From: Candidatus Iainarchaeum sp.
GTDB taxonomy: Archaea > Iainarchaeota > Iainarchaeia > Iainarchaeales > GCA-2688035
NCBI GenBank assembly: GCA_017610175.1
Contig: JAFCCO010000002.1
Location: forward strand, 1 to 43,318
DNA length: 43,318 bases
Reading direction: 5' to 3'
The notes below the pieces were generated by a model. That model ran no database searches, was not told where the DNA came from, and was given only the letters and a program-made list of their open reading frames with translations. Of this stretch, positions 30,860 through 38,027 are shown piece after piece. The position numbers and the translations under genes are program-made. The first letter of the stretch is position 1. Every line of letters begins with the position of its first letter.

Positions 30860-31699
30860 TTAACCTGAGTTTGCCTGTTCCGGAAAATTGTCCCTGATTT
30901 CTTTCACTATGCTTTCAATCATTTCAGGGTAAGTGTACTGCGGCAAATTTAATTCTTTTAATTTGCTTAAGTCCTCTGAAAAAATTGGGGACTGGCTGTC
31001 TTTGGCTTCGCCCCTGACTTCAATGCCAAAGGGTGAGAGAATATCTTTGGCCAAGTCAAACCGGGATTTTAATTCGGGAACTGCAATTGGAATAATTTCG
31101 TTTAAAATATCTGATTCAATAACTTTTGCGATTGTTTCTGAAATGTGTTTCAGGTAGGTTGGCTGAAATTTCCAGGAACTGTCATAAATTGCAGGCGTCT
31201 TCTCCAGCAAATTTTTAAGCAGCCTGTTGAACGGCCTGTCGTTTTTTGTATTCGGGCTGTATCCCTCAATCAGGGACGGCCTTAAGATATTGAATCCTGC
31301 GATGGTCTTTTTAACAAAAGTTTCGCCCGCCAGTTTTGTTTCCCCATAAAAGGTTGTTGGGTTAATGGCCGCAAAGGACGAGATATAAATCAATTTTGCA
31401 TTTACTGTGTTTGCTGCCTCAACAACGTTTTCAGTGCCATTTGCATTAATGCATTTTGCCAAGTCCTTATTTTTGTCGCACCAACCGCCGTTGGCGTTAG
31501 CTGCAACATGAATGATGTAGTCGGGGTTTGTTTCAGAAACAACGCTTGCAACATCATCCCTGCGGGTAATATCCAGTTGCAGCAGTTCATTAAATAATTT
31601 ATTGGAATTGTAAGTTCCAACGACCTCAAATTTGTGCTTTAAATCTGCGTAAATTTTTGCGCCAACATAACTGCTTGCGCCGGTAATTAAAATCTTCAT
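30860..31699 (-). CDS. Extended SDR, RmlD/dTDP-4-dehydrorhamnose reductase-like
   Basis: A 279-residue NAD(P)-binding reductase or epimerase. The Rossmann motif is ITGASSYVGAKIY, then DYIIHVAANANG, YISSFAAINP and the catalytic pair in FYGETKLAGE (Tyr-x3-Lys). RPSLIEGYSPN follows. The short form and the lack of a long substrate domain fit RmlD-type sugar-nucleotide reductases. A TTTATAC box 21 bases before the ATG suggests an almost leaderless mRNA. Substrate unknown; no other deoxysugar genes are close. Confidence 0.78.
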   Translation of the reverse strand: MKILITGASSYVGAKIYADLKHKFEVVGTYNSNKLFNELLQLDITRRDDVASVVSETNPDYIIHVAANANGGWCDKNKDLAKCINANGTENVVEAANTVNAKLIYISSFAAINPTTFYGETKLAGETFVKKTIAGFNILRPSLIEGYSPNTKNDRPFNRLLKNLLEKTPAIYDSSWKFQPTYLKHISETIAKVIESDILNEIIPIAVPELKSRFDLAKDILSPFGIEVRGEAKDSQSPIFSEDLSKLKELNLPQYTYPEMIESIVKEIRDNFPEQANSG

Positions 31700-31757
31700 A
31701 CTATATAGGAATTACTATCTGTATAAATAGTTAGTTGTCTGGCGGGCCGAACAGATT

Positions 31758-31778
31758 CGCATATGCGCTGGACGTCCA
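31758..31778. repeat. Two tandem 10-bp perfect palindromes
   Basis: CGCATATGCG (31758-31767) and TGGACGTCCA (31769-31778) stand one base apart, in a GC-rich patch between two minus-strand genes. Both are self-complementary with no loop, so a protein dimer-binding site is more likely than an RNA hairpin. They lie about 60 bases upstream of the SDR promoter and just past the end of the SCP2-like gene. Confidence 0.6.
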
Positions 31779-31790
31779 CATTTCACTTTT

Positions 31791-32273
31791 TTAAGCAATC
31801 CCAAACAGGCCCAGGAAGAATGAAATTATTCTCTGGATGATTCCAATAAATCCAAATTTTATTGCGCTCACAAGGTCTGTTCCTTCATGCCTTATTTTTC
31901 CCGCTGCAAGCGCGTCCACTACTGCATCAATCGGCTCGTCTGCATCCATTATTTCCATTATTGTTTCTTCGCTGGTGTAAACTTTTAGTGTCGGTTCCTC
32001 AAGGCCGTTGTAAACAATTTCCTCTATTTTTGCATTCTTTGTTTTAACCCCGACTGTTTCCGTTGTTCCATTCTGCATTTCGATGAAAACGTTTGTTGTT
32101 TCATTCCCAAACAACTGTTTGAGTGTTTCAGGGATTTCCATTTGCTCAATGCTTGCGTTAACAAGTTCCTTGTTCTCTGAGAGTTCTGAAACAATTTCCC
32201 TTGGTTCAAAGGTTTCTGCAGCGGTTGCTACTGAAAGAATAAGGACAAAAAGCAAAAGAATACTTTTTCTCAT
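31791..32273 (-). CDS. Exported protein with SCP2-like domain and C-terminal hydrophobic helix
   Basis: A 160-residue protein. Residues 1-18 are a signal peptide. The middle (about 60-130) has the SCP2-like pattern: NVFIEMQNGTTETVGV, LKVYTSEETIMEIM, then DALAAGKIRHEG. SCP2 folds carry lipids in a hydrophobic tunnel. The C-terminus (AIKFGFIGIIQRIISFFLGLFG) is hydrophobic and could anchor it in the membrane. Role outside the cell is not known. Confidence 0.6.
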   Translation of the reverse strand: MRKSILLLFVLILSVATAAETFEPREIVSELSENKELVNASIEQMEIPETLKQLFGNETTNVFIEMQNGTTETVGVKTKNAKIEEIVYNGLEEPTLKVYTSEETIMEIMDADEPIDAVVDALAAGKIRHEGTDLVSAIKFGFIGIIQRIISFFLGLFGIA

Positions 32274-32329
32274 TTCTATTATTTAATGTCTTTTCTTGTT
32301 AAAAACAGTTTTCATTGCCTGTTCGGTTT

Positions 32330-33295
32330 TTATTCCTTTATTTCTGCGTGGTCAATCTGGCCGTCGCCGTCCAAATCCAGGCCTTCCACAACCTTTGCCT
32401 CTTCCTTTGAGTTGAATTCGTTTCCGCGCATTATTTCTTCCACGTTCTTAATCAGTGCAATAATTGCCGCCTTTGTTCCTGCATTCCTGTTTCCCGCAAT
32501 CAGCAGTATTTTCTTTTCCTCAAAGAACGGGTGCTTTACTTTCTCAATCAATCCAATCGCGTCCTCGCTGTAGTTTCGCTGGCTCAGCTCGCTGTGAACC
32601 AAATAGTGGCCGCCGCTTGGCGAAAATTTTACAGGAAGGTACTCGTTGAGTTCGCCGCAAAGCTTGTTTGTTATGGGCCCCCCAATCAGAATCAGGTTAT
32701 CATCTATTTTATCCAAAGCCTCAATCTGCGTATCAAGGAACACAAGCGGGAAAGAGAATGACTCAACCATGCTCCCAATGAATGCCGCCAGCTCAACCGC
32801 AAGGTGCGCATCCCTTGCCCTTGCTTTTGACGGGCCGTGGGGGTCGGGGGAGCCTATTACAATCTTGCAATTCAGCTTCCCGTTATGTATAAATGGATCC
32901 ATAAATTCCTTGAGTTCCGCGCTTAATTTCTTCTCAGGCCCCTGAAATGCCTCTGCCTCTTTTGAACGCATCTTTGCCTTCAGGTTTGGGACAAGTGCCA
33001 GCGCCTCAAAGCTTGGTTCATAATATTTTGCAAGAGCCCCCTGCTTTTCCTCGGTCTTATTTACTCTTATAAGTCCTGCTTTTTTCAGTTGTTTAATATA
33101 ATAGTAAACTTTCTGCTCATGCAATCCCATTTTTTTTGCCATTTCAGCGGGATAATGCGGCTTTTCAGCCAAAAGCCCGCATATTTTCCAGGCGTTTGCC
33201 CCACTAAGCGCTTTCAGCTTCTCGCTGTTTTCAAGTACTTTTGCGGGCATTCTTGCTCTCTTTCCGTCCCTTTCAATGCTTAAAAAATCTCCCAA
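32330..33295 (-). CDS. Winged-helix regulator fused to an S-layer-like C-terminal domain with EF-hand
   Basis: A 321-residue protein. An ArsR-type winged helix covers about residues 25-90 (ICGLLAEKPHYPAEMAKKM, KVYYYIKQLKKAGLI). The C-terminal part (about 150-300) resembles the archaeal S-layer-like family: LILIGGPITNKLCGEL and KILLIAGNRNAGTKAAI. The last residues hold an EF-hand loop, DLDGDGQIDHAE. No signal peptide is seen, so it is cytoplasmic and probably senses a ligand through this domain. TTG 33295 has GGTG seven bases upstream; TTG 33301 does not. The repeats at 33325-33354 are its likely operator. Confidence 0.75.
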   Translation of the reverse strand: MGDFLSIERDGKRARMPAKVLENSEKLKALSGANAWKICGLLAEKPHYPAEMAKKMGLHEQKVYYYIKQLKKAGLIRVNKTEEKQGALAKYYEPSFEALALVPNLKAKMRSKEAEAFQGPEKKLSAELKEFMDPFIHNGKLNCKIVIGSPDPHGPSKARARDAHLAVELAAFIGSMVESFSFPLVFLDTQIEALDKIDDNLILIGGPITNKLCGELNEYLPVKFSPSGGHYLVHSELSQRNYSEDAIGLIEKVKHPFFEEKKILLIAGNRNAGTKAAIIALIKNVEEIMRGNEFNSKEEAKVVEGLDLDGDGQIDHAEIKE

Positions 33296-33310
33296 AAACA
33301 AACACCTTCT

Positions 33311-33354
33311 AAAATTAATTATAATGGTATTACCAATAGATTAATAGTGGTATT
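33311..33354 (-). promoter_or_regulatory. TATA box and TGGTA-type operator of the winged-helix/S-layer-like gene
   Basis: TGGTATTACCA (33325-33335) is an 11-base palindrome with an unpaired centre, and a second TGGTATT copy lies at 33348-33354, 23 bases (about two helical turns) from the first. They adjoin a TATA element, ATTATAATTAAT, at about 33315-33326 on the minus strand. The nearest gene encodes a winged-helix protein, so autoregulation is likely. Confidence 0.55.
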
Positions 33355-33381
33355 GTTTGTTTTTTAAACCTTTTCAAGGAC

Positions 33382-34128
33382 CTAAATCCAGGGCAATTCA
33401 ATAACCCCTGCAAGCCAGAATCCCGCAAGCAGAACCGGCTGGTGAACCATGTAAATGAACAGCGAGTGCTTGCCAAGAAATGCGAGCACTTTAATTCCAA
33501 TTTTTTGGGAAAAATCAGGCAGGCTAAAGTTTCTTTTGTAATTGGTGTAAAGCCTTTTTCCAAACGCGATTCCAATCAGCACAACCCCAAACCACGGAAT
33601 CAGCGGAAAGTAGTCTGCGGTGTAAAATTCCTGCGGAATTAGTCCAACCCATAACAGCCAAGGGAAATCAACCCTGAAGCTGCGGAACCAGAATCCAAGA
33701 GCGATTGCAATCAATCCGGCAACCGCGTTCAGCCTCGGCCCCTGTTTTATGAAAAGCCATGCAAGAATTACCGCAACCCCAATAAAGTGCAGAATCCCAA
33801 ACACAATTGTAAAGTGTGGGATAAAGAACCAGGTTCCGGCAGTAATCAAGAGACCCCATGAAAAGACTCTTGCCCCCCTTTTCAGAAACTTTTCAAAAGC
33901 AGGTTTCCCGCCCGCTGCCTTAATTCTGTCAAAGCTGAGCACGAGTGAAATTCCAACAAGAAAAACAAATGCAGTGGCAACAGCCCTTGCAAACCACCAC
34001 CAGAAATCACCCTGGACAAGCTTCCAAACCCCAAGCAGCCTCAAATCTGTTACTGCATTGGACGCAACCATCAGGGTTATTGCAATCCCCCGTAGGGAAT
34101 CAACTTCCCAGAACCTTTTTGCTTCCAC
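33382..34128 (-). CDS. DUF1624/HGSNAT-like membrane acyltransferase
   Basis: A 248-residue membrane protein with about seven spans. It opens RFWEVDSLRGIAITLMVASN, the DUF1624 signature, with later HFTIVFGILHFIGVA and LGKHSLFIYMVHQP. The human relative moves acetyl from acetyl-CoA across the lysosomal membrane to glucosamine. GTG 34128 fits the family start and lies 24 bases after a TTTAAA box, which suggests a leaderless mRNA; a longer TTG start inside the upstream gene lacks support. It may acylate sugars on the cell surface. Confidence 0.8.
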   Translation of the reverse strand: MEAKRFWEVDSLRGIAITLMVASNAVTDLRLLGVWKLVQGDFWWWFARAVATAFVFLVGISLVLSFDRIKAAGGKPAFEKFLKRGARVFSWGLLITAGTWFFIPHFTIVFGILHFIGVAVILAWLFIKQGPRLNAVAGLIAIALGFWFRSFRVDFPWLLWVGLIPQEFYTADYFPLIPWFGVVLIGIAFGKRLYTNYKRNFSLPDFSQKIGIKVLAFLGKHSLFIYMVHQPVLLAGFWLAGVIELPWI

Positions 34129-34162
34129 GCAATTAATTAGTGCTGAACCGAATTTAAACTCT

Positions 34163-35491
34163 TCATTTCCTGCGCTTTGCTTTCCTCGCCTGTTCAACAG
34201 GTTTTTTTGCGCCTTCTTTTTCCCTGGTTTTAATTTTCCTAAGTTTCAAACCCGCAACCACTCTTTTGATTGATGCGCTAAGCTCGTTAATTTCCCTTAT
34301 TGCACTTTTCTCAAACTTGTAATCCAAATTGCCCTTTGAAATTTGGTCTGCGCTTTCAATCAGCTGGGCTGACTGCGAGGTAACAAAATGGGAGAAGATA
34401 AGGTATGCAATCAGGAAAATAAAAATAAGTCCTGTCGAAAGCATCAGCATGTAATTATTCAGCCTGGTTACCGGCCTGAAAATTTCATCAGTATCGTGTT
34501 CAACCAGTACAGTCCAGCTCAGGCCCTTAAGGCCATTGCGGCCGTTGGAGTGCGCATAAGTTACAAACTTGGTCACTCCCTTGGTTTCATCTTCAACATT
34601 AATCCAATAGCTGGACTCAGTTACGGGTCCCTTAATCTTTTCCAAAACTTTGGGTGAAAGTTTTTTGAATAAAATGAAATTTTCTTTTGTTGAGTAAATT
34701 GTTCTCCCGTCCTTTGTAATAAGAGTGAACTCCCTTGTTTTAGAGGGGAATTGCTCTCGGGGCAGATTGAGTTCACTTGCACCAAAATAGTCAATGATTC
34801 CAACCGTTTCCTCAATGTTCAGCACTGCTTTTAGCACTCCAAGAAAGTTTCCCTCCCAGTCATTCACCCTCACCGCTATTGCAACCGAGTAAATTTCAGA
34901 GCTTTCATCATACTCAATGTCCTCCACAAACAAACCATCTTCCACCGCTTTCAACCACCATTCCTCATCATTTTGTTTGTAATCGGTTGTTTTTCCTGTC
35001 TGTGCAATATTTGCCCCGAACTTGTTTGTTACAAAAATTTCCCCGTAAACAGGATAGTCATACTTTTGCTCGTAAAATTCTGTTTTCTTGCGCAGTTCAT
35101 CTGAAAGCTCGTTGCCTATAAGTTCACGCATAAACTCGCTTGTGCTACCTAATGGGACTGAGGTCCACAGCAGGTCCCTTTCATCAATTATGGCCTGAAC
35201 ATTTTCAATCTGTTCAAACTCTTTGTTTGACTCAGCCAATTCTGTTTGAAGAAAGCTGTCCTGGGAATAAATTAGCATTTCCTCTACTCTTGAATAGATA
35301 CTCCCATCAACCCTGTTGATTGCTTCCCGCGCAAGCTGAACGTTTGTGCTCCCAAAAACGTCAACCATTGCATTTTCGCTAATGGAAATAAGCAGAAAGT
35401 TGTTTACCAGTAGAATCAGTGCCAAGGCTATGAAACAAGCCCCTAAAATATAACTTAATTTGATGCTCTTGTTGGGTTGCTTTGATTCCAT
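34163..35491 (-). CDS. Cache-domain membrane receptor with HAMP and no output domain
   Basis: A 442-residue protein. The first membrane helix is near residues 14-35, followed by a large extracellular dCache-like domain (YDYPVYGEIFVTNKFGANIAQ, EEWWLKAVEDG, FLGVLKAVLNIEE, DGRTIYST). The second helix lies near 360-382, then a HAMP segment (QLIESADQISKGNLDYKF) and a Lys/Arg-rich end. No kinase, methyl-accepting or cyclase domain follows. ATG 35491 is chosen because AGTATATATTT at about 35522-35535 gives a short leader; a longer frame upstream is rejected. Its partner is unknown. Confidence 0.8.
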   Translation of the reverse strand: MESKQPNKSIKLSYILGACFIALALILLVNNFLLISISENAMVDVFGSTNVQLAREAINRVDGSIYSRVEEMLIYSQDSFLQTELAESNKEFEQIENVQAIIDERDLLWTSVPLGSTSEFMRELIGNELSDELRKKTEFYEQKYDYPVYGEIFVTNKFGANIAQTGKTTDYKQNDEEWWLKAVEDGLFVEDIEYDESSEIYSVAIAVRVNDWEGNFLGVLKAVLNIEETVGIIDYFGASELNLPREQFPSKTREFTLITKDGRTIYSTKENFILFKKLSPKVLEKIKGPVTESSYWINVEDETKGVTKFVTYAHSNGRNGLKGLSWTVLVEHDTDEIFRPVTRLNNYMLMLSTGLIFIFLIAYLIFSHFVTSQSAQLIESADQISKGNLDYKFEKSAIREINELSASIKRVVAGLKLRKIKTREKEGAKKPVEQARKAKRRK

Positions 35492-35676
35492 TTTTGATGC
35501 GCTTACAGAATAAGATTTCTGCAAAAATATATACTGTTTTTTGTCTGTATAAAGCTTTCGTTTAAACATTTATGGTATTTTTTTTAGCGGTCAAATATTT
35601 TTCCAAACAACCAGGTTCAATTCGCCTTTTGCACCAACATTTTTTTCATAGCGCCCTCTGCTTTGGTTTTGCGGGC

Positions 35677-35684
35677 TTTAAATA
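35677..35684 (+). promoter_or_regulatory. TATA box of the glmS operon
   Basis: TTTAAATA, preceded by GGGC, lies about 34 bases before the glmS ATG and gives a leader of about ten bases. The rest of the gap back to the receptor gene (35492-35676) holds that gene's promoter and T-rich sequence, with nothing else seen. Confidence 0.6.
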
Positions 35685-35717
35685 TAAGCGCGTGCACTTT
35701 TATTTATTTGATTTAGT

Positions 35718-37535
35718 ATGTGCGGGATAGTTGGATTTGTTGGAGAGAAAAACGTGGCAGAGTTGCTTCCTGCTTGCCTGAAAAAGCTTGACTACAGGGG
35801 CTATGACAGCTTTGGTTTTGCATTTCAAAACAACTCCCTCCTTTTGGTTGTAAAGCAGGTTGGGAGAATAACAGATTTCAATGGATTTCTCGCCAAAAGC
35901 GCAAGCATTGGAATCGCACATTCGCGCTGGGCAACGCATGGCGCGGTAACCAAAAAAAACGCACACCCCCACATTTCATGCGACGGAAAAATTGCAATAG
36001 TGCACAACGGAATAATTGAAAACCACTCCGAGCTTCGCGAAAAGCTTGCAAAAAAAGGGCACTCTTTTGCAGGCGAAACAGACAGCGAGGTTGCGGTTCA
36101 TCTTGCAGAGGAATTCATCAATCAAGGGCGCAGTTTCAGGGAAGCCGCAAGGGAAACATGCCGCTCTCTCAAGGGGGCTTTTGCCCTGCTTTTCATCAAC
36201 AGGGAAAGCAACGAACTCATTGCCGCAAGAAACGGTTCGCCCCTGATTTTGGGGCTAGTGGAAAACGGAACATTTGTTGCAAGCGATACAACGGCGTTCA
36301 TTGAATTTACCAAGCAGGCAATTTTCCTTGACGACGGGCAGATTGCGTTCCTCGGCAAGGAAATTGAGCTTGAGAATTTTAATACAGGGCAAAAGCTTTC
36401 CACAAAAATCTCGCACATTGAATGGGATGCGGAGCAGGCGCAGAAAAATGGATTCGAGCACTTCATGCTAAAGGAAATTTTTGAACAACCGGATGCAATT
36501 GAAAAATGCATTCAGGGGCGCATTGCAAACGGGCAAGCAGTTCTCCCAGAACTTGACTCCATTGCTGAAAAGCTGGGTAAAATAAACAGGATTGTAATTG
36601 TTGCGTGCGGAACAAGCTGGCACGCCGGCCTTGTTGCCGAATATGCATTTGAGGAACTCTGTGCCCTGCCTGTCGAAGTGGAGTACTCCGCTGAATTTCG
36701 CTACCGCAATCCGGTAATTGATGAAAACTGCCTTGTGATAGCAATTTCACAGAGTGGCGAGACCGCTGACACACTTGCCGCACTTCGTGAGGCAAAAAAG
36801 CACAACGCGCCGGTCCTTTCAATCTGCAATGTGATGGGCAGCACCATTGCGCGTGAATCAGACGCCGTAATTTACACACGCGCAGGCCCGGAAATTGGGG
36901 TTGCAAGCACCAAAGCGTTCACAACACAGCTTGCCGTGCTTAATCTTGTTGCCTTGTTCATTGCACTGCAGCGCAATTCAGCCCCTGAATCCAAAGTAAC
37001 TGATGCGTTGAACGGGCTGAAATCAATTCCAAATGCAATGCGCAAAACCCTTGAGCAAAGCAAAACGGTTGAGGCAATTGCCGGGCTTTACTGGGACAAG
37101 AGCAATGCGCTATATCTTGGGCGCGGCCCAAACTATCCCATCGCATTGGAGGGCGCACTTAAGCTAAAGGAAATCAGTTACCTTCACGCAGAGGGAATGC
37201 CTGCCGCCGAAATGAAGCACGGCCCGATTGCATTAATTGACAGCAATATGCCTGTTGTTTTCATTGCCGTAAAGGACAGGACCTATGAAAAGGTTCTTGC
37301 AAACATTGAAGAGGTCAGGGCGAGGAACGGCTGCGTTATAGCGGTCTCAAGTGAGGCTGCAACCGAAATTAAAAACCTTTCCGATTCGGTAATTTACATA
37401 GCTGAAACAATTCCCCTGTTCCAGCCAATGCTTTCAGTAATTCCGCTGCAGCTTCTTGCGTATCACATTGCAAAGAAGCGCAATTGCGACATTGACAAGC
37501 CGAGGAACCTTGCAAAAAGCGTTACTGTGGAGTGA
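35718..37535 (+). CDS. glmS: Glutamine--fructose-6-phosphate aminotransferase
   Basis: A 605-residue enzyme making glucosamine 6-phosphate, the entry to amino-sugar synthesis. The glutaminase domain starts MCGIVGFVG with the N-terminal Cys nucleophile, then HSRWATHG and GETDSEV. Two SIS isomerase domains follow (VACGTSWHAGLVAEY, SQSGETADT, and HAEGMPAAEMKHGPIAL). Length and end (NLAKSVTVE) are normal. A GNAT gene starts five bases after the stop. Confidence 0.96.
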   Translation: MCGIVGFVGEKNVAELLPACLKKLDYRGYDSFGFAFQNNSLLLVVKQVGRITDFNGFLAKSASIGIAHSRWATHGAVTKKNAHPHISCDGKIAIVHNGIIENHSELREKLAKKGHSFAGETDSEVAVHLAEEFINQGRSFREAARETCRSLKGAFALLFINRESNELIAARNGSPLILGLVENGTFVASDTTAFIEFTKQAIFLDDGQIAFLGKEIELENFNTGQKLSTKISHIEWDAEQAQKNGFEHFMLKEIFEQPDAIEKCIQGRIANGQAVLPELDSIAEKLGKINRIVIVACGTSWHAGLVAEYAFEELCALPVEVEYSAEFRYRNPVIDENCLVIAISQSGETADTLAALREAKKHNAPVLSICNVMGSTIARESDAVIYTRAGPEIGVASTKAFTTQLAVLNLVALFIALQRNSAPESKVTDALNGLKSIPNAMRKTLEQSKTVEAIAGLYWDKSNALYLGRGPNYPIALEGALKLKEISYLHAEGMPAAEMKHGPIALIDSNMPVVFIAVKDRTYEKVLANIEEVRARNGCVIAVSSEAATEIKNLSDSVIYIAETIPLFQPMLSVIPLQLLAYHIAKKRNCDIDKPRNLAKSVTVE

Positions 37536-37540
37536 GTTTT

Positions 37541-38017
37541 ATGGGTGATTTTGTTTTCAGGGAAGCAAGTGAAAGGGATGCAGGGGAACTTGCCGCACTC
37601 ATAATGCAGAACTACGATGTTAAATCAATTGAGGAAGCGCATGCCTTTTTCAAAAAGGATTTGGCGGGCGGGATGAATTACATTCTGGCTGAGAGCGCCG
37701 GAAAGCTTGCCGGCTTTGTGACCTGGAAAGAGCACGACCGCGCATACCACGAGCTTGCGGAGCTTCATGCAATCGCTGTTGACGATTCATTCAAGGGAAA
37801 GGGCCTTGCCTCTGACATGTTTGGCGCGCTGCTTGAGCATGCGAAGGGTTTTTATGGGCAAAACAACCAATCTCTTAGAAAGCTTTACGTGCTAACTCAC
37901 GCAACAAACGAGCGCGCGATTCGCTTTTATAAAAAAATGGGTTTCAAAAAAGAAGTAGTGCTTCCAAGCCACTACTACAAAGACGTTGACGAACTGATGC
38001 TTTCAATGTATTTCTAA
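37541..38017 (+). CDS. GNAT acetyltransferase, possibly acting on glucosamine phosphate
   Basis: A 158-residue GNAT. Motif A is AIAVDDSFKGKGLASDMFGAL with the acetyl-CoA pyrophosphate loop; THATNERAIRFYKKMGF is the usual motif B. ATG 37541 lies five bases after GTGA and is preferred to an in-frame GTG inside the end of glmS. It lies between glmS and a YvcK fusion, so glucosamine-6-phosphate acetylation (a GNA1-like step) is an attractive guess, but the substrate cannot be read from sequence. Confidence 0.82.
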   Translation: MGDFVFREASERDAGELAALIMQNYDVKSIEEAHAFFKKDLAGGMNYILAESAGKLAGFVTWKEHDRAYHELAELHAIAVDDSFKGKGLASDMFGALLEHAKGFYGQNNQSLRKLYVLTHATNERAIRFYKKMGFKKEVVLPSHYYKDVDELMLSMYF

Positions 38018-38027
38018 CGGTGATTCT

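Noticed and set aside
31741..31790. Cloning-vector contamination, suggested by NdeI- and AatII-like sites
   Set aside because: No longer vector polylinker sequence is seen and both sides run into normal archaeal genes.
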